A stretch of DNA of 20,908 nt, taken from contig DEJE01000044.1 of NCBI GenBank assembly GCA_002353205.1, positions 26,960-47,867 of the forward strand, given 5' to 3'. The notes beneath the pieces are model-generated. The model ran no database searches, had not been told where the DNA came from, and saw only the letters and a list, made by a program, of their open reading frames with translations. Shown here in pieces: positions 7,794 to 14,887 of the stretch. This DNA is from Prevotella sp. UBA2756 (GTDB lineage Bacteria > Bacteroidota > Bacteroidia > Bacteroidales > Bacteroidaceae). Within the stretch, counting starts at the first letter, position 1, and every line of letters begins with the position of its first letter. The position numbers were made by a program, and so were the translations under genes.

Positions 7794-9551
7794 ATGAAAC
7801 TATATAAAATTTCATTTGCCCTTTTGCTGGGCATCGGCACGCTGACCTCTTGCAGCGACAAGTTGGAGCTGAGCAACCCCAACCAGCCGACGACAGAAAC
7901 CTTCGGAAGCTCCATCAAAGACCTGGAGGATGCCGTTATAGCATGTTACCACCATACCCGCATGGAGGGAACCTACGCCCGTGTCGGCTACACGCTTGAC
8001 GCTTGCCGTGGCGACGAGGTGTGGAATGTGGCACAGTCATGGAACCACATCGTTGCTGACAATCTGAACGTTCCAATCACTAATGGCGAGGTGGCATGGA
8101 TTTGGCGCGACTGGTACTATGCGATCAACATCAGCAACTTTGTCATTACTAAATGCAATGAGAAAGAAGGAGACACCAGTGATGCCCTGAAACGCATCAA
8201 GGGACAGGCTCTCTTCACCCGTGCGCTGGCCTATTATAACCTGGCCAATCAATTCCAGAACCCTGCTTTGATTCTTGACTACAAGGATTATTCCACGCTC
8301 GATGGTCTTTATGCATCAAACAAAGAGGAGGGTGATGCTGACGGACTTGCCCAGTACGACCGCGTGATGGATCAGGTGGAGGCCGACTTCGCCGAAGCCA
8401 TGTCATTGCTTCCTTCCCGCGACGCTGGCGGCGAGTGGGCAAAAGGACGTTATACGAATGGTGCTGCCGCTGGCTTCTATGCTCGCGCACTGATGCAGCG
8501 TCATAAGTACAGCGAGGCTCTGACCGTGCTGAAGGCTATCATCGGTGGCACCTACGGTCACTATGAGTTGATGGCCAACTATGGCGACAACTTCCGTGAA
8601 GGTCCTGCCTACGAGAACAATGCCGAGAGCCTCTACGAAGTGCAGTTCCTGGATTACGGTTCTCAAGGTCCTGATGACGAGTGGACCCCTGTCAATGTCA
8701 CAAAGAATGCTTCGCAAGGCCATGCCATTGAGAGCAACTATGCTCCTGCACATGTAGGCAGCTGGCAAGACTTGTCGGCAGCTCCCTGGCTCTATCAGCT
8801 TTTCAAGGCCGAGCGCACCACCAACGGTTCTCTCGACCCGCGTCTCTACTGGACCATTGGCACCTACGAGCCTGAGTGGGAAGGCTTTGAATACGGTAAC
8901 GTATGCTACCAGGAAGAGATGAAAGATGACGGCACAATAGTAACCAACGCCGTAAACGGCGGACTGCCTATCGCTAAGTGGACCAACTTCCGCACAGGTC
9001 TCTACAGCTCTGTCGTTACTGGTCTGAAGTGTGGTATCAACCTGCGCATCATGCGCTACTCCGACGTGCTGCTTCGTGCTGCTGAGTGCGAGAACGAAGT
9101 GAGCGGTCCCACCCAGCAGGCCATCGACTGGATCAACCAGGTGCGCCGCCGCGCTCAGCTGGCCGACCTGAACCTCTCAGACTTCAACACGAAGGACAAG
9201 CTGTTCGAGCAGATTGCCAACGTGGAGCGTCCGAAGGAGTTCGGTTGTGAGACAGGTCGTGGCTTCGACCTCATACGCTGGGGATTCTTCTATGACAATG
9301 GCCGCCTGCAGCAGCTGAAGGAGCATGGAGCCTATAGACTCGGTGCTGGCATTAAGGACGTAATTACCTATGGTGATGCAGGCGTGGAGAGCACTTACGA
9401 CAAATACGAAAAAGGTCATGAGTACTTCCCCATTTTCCAGAACTATCTGAACGACAACGCAAACCTTGTCGGAAACTCTGCTAACAACAATTCGGATAAC
9501 TCAGTTTACTTTACCCAGAAGGGCTGGACTGTTCATCCTGTTGTGAAATAA
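7794..9551 (+). CDS. SusD-like surface glycan-binding lipoprotein (RagB/SusD family)
   Basis: Surface lipoprotein of 585 residues that caps the SusC pore and delivers glycan to it. I start at the ATG at 7794 (MKLYKISFALLL), because this gives a clean lipoprotein signal with lipobox LTSC and Cys20. The in-frame TTG at 7782 would only add MRII. After Cys20 come SusD-typical segments: an early N-terminal segment (NPNQPTTETF), the helical TPR region (IKGQALFTRALAYYNLANQF, about 140-160), the LRIMRYSDVLLRAAE motif, a late RPKEFGCETGRGFDLIRWG helix, and the closing EYFPIFQNYLNDN...N segment typical of family C-termini. Length is at the upper end of normal. It lies between susC and the third surface lipoprotein, as in most arabinan or starch loci. 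The family call is secure; ligand specificity is inferred. Confidence 0.93.
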   Translation: MKLYKISFALLLGIGTLTSCSDKLELSNPNQPTTETFGSSIKDLEDAVIACYHHTRMEGTYARVGYTLDACRGDEVWNVAQSWNHIVADNLNVPITNGEVAWIWRDWYYAINISNFVITKCNEKEGDTSDALKRIKGQALFTRALAYYNLANQFQNPALILDYKDYSTLDGLYASNKEEGDADGLAQYDRVMDQVEADFAEAMSLLPSRDAGGEWAKGRYTNGAAAGFYARALMQRHKYSEALTVLKAIIGGTYGHYELMANYGDNFREGPAYENNAESLYEVQFLDYGSQGPDDEWTPVNVTKNASQGHAIESNYAPAHVGSWQDLSAAPWLYQLFKAERTTNGSLDPRLYWTIGTYEPEWEGFEYGNVCYQEEMKDDGTIVTNAVNGGLPIAKWTNFRTGLYSSVVTGLKCGINLRIMRYSDVLLRAAECENEVSGPTQQAIDWINQVRRRAQLADLNLSDFNTKDKLFEQIANVERPKEFGCETGRGFDLIRWGFFYDNGRLQQLKEHGAYRLGAGIKDVITYGDAGVESTYDKYEKGHEYFPIFQNYLNDNANLVGNSANNNSDNSVYFTQKGWTVHPVVK

Positions 9552-9588
9552 TGAAGATGAGTAAAAATAACAAAAAACAGAAAAAGTT

Positions 9589-11496
9589 ATGAAATACCTA
9601 AATAAATTAGCGTCCATCTTCTTTGCAGCAGCCCTTGGCATGCTGACGCTGACGAGTTGTGAAGGTGGTGACCTCTTCAATGTGAATGCTCCCGACTGGC
9701 TCTCCGAGATGGCAGGAAAGGAATCAGGCGAGGAATCTGGCGAGGAGGAGTTGACAGGCATGATGGAAGACGTCTACACCGTGGGTGCAACCGACTATTC
9801 CACAGGCTGGTGGGCTGCATTTTCTAAATACTATGTAATTCCTGAGGCTACGAAATGGGTTGCCCAGTTCAATCTGAGCATCAACCCCAGTGCCCCCAAC
9901 ACCTATAAGAACTTTGCGCTTATCATCACCAACGACGAAGACCGTGGCGCCGCCGGCTATCAGGAATATGGTGCCATCCGCTTTGACCACCAGCCCGACC
10001 CGGGTAACTCAGAGTGGGGTAACTATATCGACCGCAGCCTGGTAGAAAGTACACTTACTTTTTCAACCGACACAGACGAAGGTGTGCAGAAACTGGGTGG
10101 AAAGGTGACACTGACCATCGACCGTACAGAAGGTGGACTTATCGTAAAGATTACTAATGGCACTGTAACGAAGATCTACAAGCAGACTTCTGCACTTGCA
10201 AACCTGAATGCAGATGCGTCTAACACGAACATCCGCGCATTCCTCGTTCCCGAGGGAAGCTACATCAACTGGCTCTCCACCAACATTGAGCCTATCGGCG
10301 GATGCACCTCGAAAGAGGACAAGCAGCCCGTGGCGCTGAAACTCAACGGCGTGCCCAAGAAGGTGCTTCAGGGCACTTCGATTGAGGAAGCCTTCGCCAA
10401 CATTACTGCTACTGTGCAGTTTGAGCAGGAAGTCTCGGCTACGGTGAAGTTCGAGGATCTGGCTGTGCAAGCTATTCCCGACCTTCTCTCGCTGGGCAAG
10501 AAGACCCTTGTGGCCGCTTATGCCAAGACGTTCAAGGGTGAGGCTGCTGCAACACCTGTCATCGGAACGGCTGAATTCGAGGTCGTCGACAAGATGTATA
10601 CCTGCATTGGTGCTACCGACAACTCAACGCCCTTCTGGGGTGCTCACTCCGACGCTATTCAGGTGAAGGCTGGAGAGACCTTCGTATCGAAGTTCACCAA
10701 CTATACCAGTGGCAATAGCAACTGGTGCAACTTCTGCATCGTGCTGACCCGTGCCGACAACACCGAGTATGCCGTGGTTCGTGCCGACAACTACGGCTGG
10801 GGCGACAGCTATGCCTCTTGTACGCCGAGCGGTGGTCAGTCCGACTGGGCCGCATGGCTTGCTGCCATGGACGGTGCAAAGGTCACGACATTCGTCACCA
10901 ACAATGGTAACGGTACAGCCGACGTGAAGACTGTTATGGTCGGCAACGACGGAAACACCTATTATCAGGACTATATCGGCATGGCCATCAACTCCGACGA
11001 CTTCTGGTTCCACTTCACGGTAGACGGCTGCCACCTCGAATTCGACGATGTTGTCGGTGCCGACGACAACTCTACAGCCTTCTGGGGTGCTCACTCCGAG
11101 ATGTTCAAGGTGCCTGTCGGTCAGACCTACACACAACGATTCAGAAACTTCTCCAACCTGCAGAACAACTGGAACAACTTCTGTGTCGTTCTGACTCGTG
11201 CTGACAACACCGAGTATGCTGTGGTTCGTGCCGACAACTACGGTTGGGGCGACAGCTATGCTGCCTGCACGCCGAGTGGCGGACAGCCAGACTGGGGCGC
11301 TTGGCTTGCTGCAATGGACAATGCAATGGTAACGGTTTCCGTGACCAACAACAACGGCACTGCCGATGTGAAGTGCGTCATGGTTGGCAACAACGGCGTC
11401 ACCTACAATCAGGACTATATCGGCATCAGTCCCATCGACGGCAATGATCTCTATTTCCGTTTCACTGTTGATGGTAGCCATATCGTCTTCGAATAA
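9589..11496 (+). CDS. Surface glycan-binding lipoprotein (SusE/F position) with three related modules
   Basis: A 635-residue lipoprotein (LTSC, Cys24) with a short acidic Gly/Glu/Ser linker (44-54) and no catalytic motif I recognise. Three related modules are visible. Module 1 (about 63-236) is divergent (VGATDYSTGWWAAFS). Modules 2 (337-485) and 3 (487-635) repeat at exactly 149 residues and share long stretches such as LTRADNTEYAVVRADNYGWG. A separate Ig-like segment (about 245-333) divides module 1 from 2. Conserved Trp/Tyr positions (FWGAHS, NYGWG, WLAAMD) suit carbohydrate stacking, and the predicted strand-rich pattern suggests a jelly-roll-like binding module. The position directly after susD is that of SusE/SGBP proteins. 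I infer arabinan capture at the cell surface. I cannot name a CBM family. Confidence 0.82.
   Translation: MKYLNKLASIFFAAALGMLTLTSCEGGDLFNVNAPDWLSEMAGKESGEESGEEELTGMMEDVYTVGATDYSTGWWAAFSKYYVIPEATKWVAQFNLSINPSAPNTYKNFALIITNDEDRGAAGYQEYGAIRFDHQPDPGNSEWGNYIDRSLVESTLTFSTDTDEGVQKLGGKVTLTIDRTEGGLIVKITNGTVTKIYKQTSALANLNADASNTNIRAFLVPEGSYINWLSTNIEPIGGCTSKEDKQPVALKLNGVPKKVLQGTSIEEAFANITATVQFEQEVSATVKFEDLAVQAIPDLLSLGKKTLVAAYAKTFKGEAAATPVIGTAEFEVVDKMYTCIGATDNSTPFWGAHSDAIQVKAGETFVSKFTNYTSGNSNWCNFCIVLTRADNTEYAVVRADNYGWGDSYASCTPSGGQSDWAAWLAAMDGAKVTTFVTNNGNGTADVKTVMVGNDGNTYYQDYIGMAINSDDFWFHFTVDGCHLEFDDVVGADDNSTAFWGAHSEMFKVPVGQTYTQRFRNFSNLQNNWNNFCVVLTRADNTEYAVVRADNYGWGDSYAACTPSGGQPDWGAWLAAMDNAMVTVSVTNNNGTADVKCVMVGNNGVTYNQDYIGISPIDGNDLYFRFTVDGSHIVFE
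10597..11493 (+). repeat. Tandem 447-bp in-frame duplication (modules 2 and 3)
   Basis: Two adjacent copies, about 10597-11043 and 11047-11493, have a fixed 447-base (149-codon) offset; for example CTGACCCGTGCC at 10744 pairs with CTGACTCGTGCT at 11191. The central part (about 10744-10840 against 11191-11287) is nearly identical at DNA level, with mostly third-position differences, while the flanks diverge further. This points to a fairly recent internal duplication, or gene conversion of the core. Confidence 0.8.
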
Positions 11497-11512
11497 CACG
11501 TAACATAACAAC

Positions 11513-11552
11513 AAATTGCCTGTGGACGCATCCGTGTGTCTGCAGGCAATTT
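11513..11552 (+). terminator. Intercistronic 18-bp hairpin between SGBP and GH43
   Basis: AAATTGCCTG at 11513-11522 is perfectly complementary to CAGGCAATTT at 11543-11552. The inner eight positions (11523-11530 with 11535-11542) also pair, with three G-U wobbles, leaving a TCCG tetraloop. The stem of 18 continuous pairs sits 16 bases after the SGBP stop codon and 16 before the GH43 start. The following TTTATTCATT is only weakly T-rich, so it may be an attenuating terminator, or a stability/processing element that sets the ratio of upstream to downstream message. Confidence 0.6.
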
Positions 11553-11568
11553 ATTCATTAATAAAAAT

Positions 11569-13317
11569 ATGAAACAACTATATAAGTTCTTCTTCCTCTG
11601 TGCCATCTGCTCACTCACTGTTGCCTGCGGCGACAGCGACGATCCCGACACCCCCGATCCTGTGGTGCCCACACCCACGCCTACTCCCGACCCGACACCC
11701 GACCCCGTCGTCGACGACGACAAAGACGTGGGTAGTCCCAAGGACTTGAAGCGTGTCAGCGTGCACGATCCCAGCATCGTTTGGGAACCCGAATCCAAGA
11801 CCTATTACATCTTCGGTTCCCACAAGGCCAATGCCAAGACGACGAACATGATGACATGGACCACGGTCTCCGTGCCCTGGGCAACGGCCACCGTTCCTAA
11901 CACCACCAATAACAGCGTGGCTTTCGTCACACCAGCAGTCAAAACGGTGAAGAAAGGCGGAGCGGAAGTCAACTTCCCTGCCTTTAATGCGATGGCGTGG
12001 TCTAAGCGAGGCAACAGCGCCTATAACATTGACGGTAACCTGTGGGCACCCGATGTCATTTACAACAAGTCGATGAAGAAATGGTGCATGTATATGAGTG
12101 TCAATGGCGACAACTGGTATTCAAGCATCGTACTCCTGACGAGCGACAAGATCGCAGGACCTTACCTCTATCAGGGACCGGTGGTTATCAGCGGATTCCA
12201 CACAGGAAACGCATACAAGGACACCGACCTGGAGCTGGTCCTCGGCGAACAGAGCACACTGCCCTCACGCTATAAAGCTCCGTGGGCATCAACCAATAAG
12301 CCCAGCTATCCCAACTGTATCGACCCTTGTGTGTTCTACGACGAACAGGGCAAACTCTGGATGTCATACGGATCGTGGAGCGGCGGCATCTTCATGCTGG
12401 AATTGGACGAGGCAACCGGTCTGCGTGACTACGACGTCGCTTACGAAACCAATAACAACAGCGATGCCTATTTCGGCAAGAAGATTGCCGGCGGTTACTA
12501 TGTTTCGGGCGAAGCCTCATACATCGAGTACATTGGTGGTTACTACTACCTGTTCGTCACCTACGGCGGACTGGCTGCCGGCGGCGTTGCCTCCGACTAT
12601 AACAACGGCGGTTACCAGATGCGCGTGTTCCGTTCGACCAATCCCGACGGGCCATACGTTGACGGAAAGAATACAAGCGCCGTGTTCACCAATTTCCTCG
12701 TAGATTTCGGACCCAATGCCAACGACGGCAACCGTGGTGTCAACATCTTCGGGGCATACGGAAACTGGGGCAATCAGACCACGGGAGACTGGTCTGAGCG
12801 GTCGCAAGGTCACAACTCCGTGATTGCAGCTGAAGACGGCCGTTACTATCTGGTCTACCACACCCGCTTCCAGAACAGAGGTGAAGGGCACGAAGTCCGC
12901 GTACATCAGCTCTTCCAGAACGAAGACAAATGGCTGGTGGCTGCTCCCTTTGAGTACACGGGTGAAGGGTTCAAGAGCACAAGTGTTGCGACAAAGCAGA
13001 AAATTGCCAAGGACAAGATTCCCGGCAAGTACAAGCTCTTGATTCACAACTACAAGCTCGACCACACCAAGAAGGCTTACTCCACACCGACGGACGTCAC
13101 GCTGAATGCCGACGGAACGATCACGGGCAGTGATTACAACGGCAAATGGTCTATCAAGGAGGGAACGTCCTACATAACAATCAACTTAGACAAGGAATAC
13201 AAAGGTGTCATGATAGAGCAGACTTTGGAGCCTAAGACCGACAAAGCACCTGCCTTCAGTGCCCTGTGCAGCTCAACAGGTGTCACCATCTGGGGTTACA
13301 AATACGCCGAGAACTAA
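11569..13317 (+). CDS. GH43 endo-arabinanase lipoprotein, probably surface-exposed
   Basis: Endo-acting arabinanase-type hydrolase of 582 residues. The ATG at 11569 gives a lipoprotein signal (TVAC, Cys20) followed by acidic GDSDD, a favourable surface-export context in Bacteroidetes, and a Pro/Thr/Asp-rich flexible linker (26-50). The in-frame GTG at 11536 lies inside the upstream hairpin and is rejected. GH43 catalytic residues: Asp67 in SVHDPSI, Asp252 in NCIDPCVF, Glu315 in SGEASYI, with His415 in GHNSV. The blade motif MSYGSWSGGIFMLEL is characteristic. A C-terminal all-beta domain (about 470-582) resembles the accessory barrel of two-domain Abn2/AbnB arabinanases. As last gene of the susCD operon it would cut arabinan outside the cell, complementing the non-lipoprotein GH43 at 93-1127. 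Exact polymer preference is inferred. Confidence 0.88.
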   Translation: MKQLYKFFFLCAICSLTVACGDSDDPDTPDPVVPTPTPTPDPTPDPVVDDDKDVGSPKDLKRVSVHDPSIVWEPESKTYYIFGSHKANAKTTNMMTWTTVSVPWATATVPNTTNNSVAFVTPAVKTVKKGGAEVNFPAFNAMAWSKRGNSAYNIDGNLWAPDVIYNKSMKKWCMYMSVNGDNWYSSIVLLTSDKIAGPYLYQGPVVISGFHTGNAYKDTDLELVLGEQSTLPSRYKAPWASTNKPSYPNCIDPCVFYDEQGKLWMSYGSWSGGIFMLELDEATGLRDYDVAYETNNNSDAYFGKKIAGGYYVSGEASYIEYIGGYYYLFVTYGGLAAGGVASDYNNGGYQMRVFRSTNPDGPYVDGKNTSAVFTNFLVDFGPNANDGNRGVNIFGAYGNWGNQTTGDWSERSQGHNSVIAAEDGRYYLVYHTRFQNRGEGHEVRVHQLFQNEDKWLVAAPFEYTGEGFKSTSVATKQKIAKDKIPGKYKLLIHNYKLDHTKKAYSTPTDVTLNADGTITGSDYNGKWSIKEGTSYITINLDKEYKGVMIEQTLEPKTDKAPAFSALCSSTGVTIWGYKYAEN

Positions 13318-13416
13318 GATGACGCGCCCTTTTCGTCAGACGACAAACGTATTACACGGCGAAAGGACACCTTCCGGAAAATCATTCTGTTCAGCAACAG
13401 AACAGTAAAACAACAA

Positions 13417-13461
13417 AACGAAATCGAGGGCATGCTCTAAAGGCATGCCCTCGTTTTCGTT
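13417..13461. terminator. Bidirectional intrinsic terminator between convergent genes
   Basis: The perfect 11-bp stem CGAGGGCATGC (13425-13435) / GCATGCCCTCG (13443-13453) has a 7-base loop. Beyond one mismatch at 13424, it extends with AACGAAA/TTTTCGTT to 19 paired positions. A-rich on the left and T-rich on the right, it can terminate both the GH43 operon (+) and the flavodoxin unit (-). It lies 27 bases beyond the flavodoxin stop codon. Confidence 0.85.
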
Positions 13462-13488
13462 AATGGGTCGAAGTAAATCGTACCGTAA

Positions 13489-13983
13489 TTACAAGCTGGG
13501 CGTAATCTGAGCAATCCAGGCATCGATACGTTCATCGGTCTTGTCATCCTCGTTGATGTCATCAAGGGGCAGGCCGATAAACTTGCCATCGACGACGGCC
13601 TCAGAGTCATCAAAGGTGTAGCCGTCGGTTTCAACGTTGCCAATGAAGTTGGCTCCGCTGTTTTTTATGCCATTAAATAGTTCGCCCATGCCACCGACGA
13701 AGGTGTCGCTATACGATGAGCAGTCACCGCAGCCGAAGAGGGCAATGGTCTTACCGTTCAGATCGGCATCTTGCAGAACCTTCAGACCGTCGTACCAGTC
13801 ATCCTGAAGTTCACCGGCACCCCATGTTGAGGTACCGAGAATCAAGTTCTGATGGCTACTGACGATGTCTGCAGAAAGATCCTGTACGTTCATAGACTCA
13901 CAGCCCAGCTTCGAGGCAATCTTCTCTGCGATAGCCTCACAGGTTCCGGTTGAGGAACCATAAATAACAATTGTTGCGTTCAT
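13489..13983 (-). CDS. fldA: Flavodoxin, long-chain
   Basis: A 164-residue FMN-binding electron carrier of the cytoplasm. The phosphate-binding loop is at residues 9-14 (GSSTGT), the isoalloxazine-contacting loops are TSTWGAGE (51-58, Trp54) and GCGDCSSYSDTFV (84-96, Tyr91), and the additional strand segment typical of long-chain flavodoxins follows at about 118-138 (DGYTFDDSEAV). Length and motif order match bacterial FldA. It is the second gene of a - strand pair, 32 bases after the DUF2023 gene, and probably shares its promoter. Flavodoxins replace ferredoxin in low-iron conditions or serve pyruvate:flavodoxin oxidoreductase. No Fur-like box is obvious in the promoter, so control by iron is not shown here. 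The gene ends at the bidirectional terminator. Confidence 0.93.
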   Translation of the reverse strand: MNATIVIYGSSTGTCEAIAEKIASKLGCESMNVQDLSADIVSSHQNLILGTSTWGAGELQDDWYDGLKVLQDADLNGKTIALFGCGDCSSYSDTFVGGMGELFNGIKNSGANFIGNVETDGYTFDDSEAVVDGKFIGLPLDDINEDDKTDERIDAWIAQITPSL

Positions 13984-14015
13984 TAATTTATATTGTTTAT
14001 AAGGTTAATACCTGC

Positions 14016-14408
14016 TTACACACTTGCTCCCACCTTCGGTCTTTCAGCTTTCGAAGAATCCCGCTTACTCTTACGCTTACAATAGCGCTCACACTGCACG
14101 CAGATGTCGTACCCGAGCATTGCGCCGAGAATGAAGTCCTCTTCAGGCGTGAGCTGGTTCAGCGGACGTGTGACGATGAATTGTATTGCCTCCATACATT
14201 CACGGCGACCGAAATACACGTTTAGGTTTTGCAGACCGGCTGGCTGCAGTATGTACGGAATGCCCTGGCTCTCCAGTCGTGACACTGCCTGCTCTCCATA
14301 CTTCTTGTTGCAGGTGAACAGCACCATGCGGCGCACACCCTTTTGCAACTCGTAGATGTGGTTCATCAGAACCTTCATCTCGGCGGGTATCGTCATCGTT
14401 GTCCTCAT
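14016..14408 (-). CDS. DUF2023 family protein, flavodoxin-linked
   Basis: A small soluble protein of up to 130 residues, recognised as DUF2023 from the conserved run MNHIYELQKGVRRMVLFT, the middle segment LQNLNVYFGRRECMEAI and the closing TPEEDFILGAMLGYD..VQCERY. The function is unknown. Family members are typically 100-120 residues and, to my knowledge, often lie beside flavodoxin genes, as here. The start may be the ATG at 14408, at 14396, or at 14378 (MKVLMNHIYEL), which fits the family's usual N-terminus best. I keep the longest because the predicted transcription start (about 14426) still lies upstream. The C-terminal 25 residues are basic and look disordered (KRKSKRDSSKAERPK). A role helping flavodoxin is suggested only by gene order. 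Confidence 0.85.
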   Translation of the reverse strand: MRTTMTIPAEMKVLMNHIYELQKGVRRMVLFTCNKKYGEQAVSRLESQGIPYILQPAGLQNLNVYFGRRECMEAIQFIVTRPLNQLTPEEDFILGAMLGYDICVQCERYCKRKSKRDSSKAERPKVGASV

Positions 14409-14432
14409 CTCAATATGTCTTGATTACGGTTG

Positions 14433-14463
14433 CAAAGATAAAGGAAAAAAGAAATTTGTGCAA
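14433..14463 (-). promoter_or_regulatory. Promoter of the DUF2023-flavodoxin unit
   Basis: Read on the - strand: TTG (14463-14461), 20 bases, then TATCTTTG (14440-14433), an exact TAnnTTTG. Transcription should start near 14426, about 17 nt before the first ATG. The same TTG-N20-TAnnTTTG spacing recurs at 20731-20761. Confidence 0.65.
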
Positions 14464-14798
14464 TACCTAAATTTTAGTGTTTTTAAGCATTGCCATTTTG
14501 CACTGACCCACAAAAACTGATTAACAAAAAGTAGGTATCGGTTTTTCAATGTGACAGATTCTACAGGGTTATCAAACAGTTCTTTACCTCTGTTTTGTTG
14601 GTTCTGTATTCTGATTACACTTTTCTTTTACCTGTTTGTCTTTGCGAAGACACGGTTGCTTTGTTCTGATTGCAATCTTTCGTTTGCTTTTCCTGACAAT
14701 CAGCATTCTTCGTCGAATTGCATTTCCCTGAAAAAGGGCAATTTCCTTTTTACCTTATCCTTTTTTTTACGTCATATTGGAAAAAAGAGGTAAAAGAC
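14464..14798. other. AT-rich intergenic region between divergent units
   Basis: This stretch lies between the flavodoxin promoter and the promoter of the second TonB receptor. It is pyrimidine-rich on the + strand and clearly lower in GC than the flanking genes. Its one recognisable content is the - strand CPFSGKC fragment at 14615-14749. A short TGTCTT-tgcg-AAGACA hairpin is at 14637-14652. The + strand ORF at 14551-14793 is rejected, as it is the shadow of the fragment. Confidence 0.4.
14615..14749 (-). pseudogene. Remnant of a FeoB-associated Cys-rich protein tail
   Basis: On the - strand the frame from 14749 to the stop at 14615 reads 44 residues beginning KGNCPFSGKCNSTKNADC. The core CPFSGKCNSTK matches CPFAGKCKSTK of the gene at 20551-20724, and the DNA agrees at 32 of 35 positions (14706-14740 against 20561-20595). 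In frame just upstream is TAA (14752-14750). There is no start codon before the motif, and none of the three - strand frames upstream shows the expected transmembrane helix. I read it as the 3' remnant of a related gene, with its end altered. It could also be a short translated ORF with a start I have missed. Confidence 0.4.
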
Positions 14799-14829
14799 TT
14801 GTGCAGGTCACATAAAATACCGACATTTG
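14799..14829 (+). promoter_or_regulatory. Promoter of the second TonB-receptor operon
   Basis: TTG (14799-14801), 20 bases, then GACATTTG (14822-14829), one mismatch from TAnnTTTG. The spacing equals that of the flavodoxin and FeoB-associated promoters. The predicted start near 14835 gives a leader of about 50 nt. No direct repeat like that upstream of the first susC is present, so control probably differs. Confidence 0.5.
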
Positions 14830-14887
14830 CACTCGAAAAACAATAAAGGGTTTTTAGGATAAACATTTTATAAGTTAAAAGAACACA

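Noticed and set aside
11536..11568. GTG at 11536 as an earlier start of the GH43 lipoprotein
   Set aside because: It lies inside the 18-bp hairpin and would bury the lipoprotein signal behind 11 extra residues. The ATG at 11569 gives a standard lipobox.
13385..13402. TTCTGTT-cagc-AACAGAA hairpin after the second GH43
   Set aside because: Seven perfect pairs but no T-tract. The stronger terminator at 13417-13461 explains transcription ending here.
14551..14793. 80-codon + strand ORF with a hydrophobic start
   Set aside because: Its hydrophobicity comes from the T-rich strand of the intergenic region. The informative similarity (CPFxGKC) is on the opposite strand, and no promoter or family supports it.
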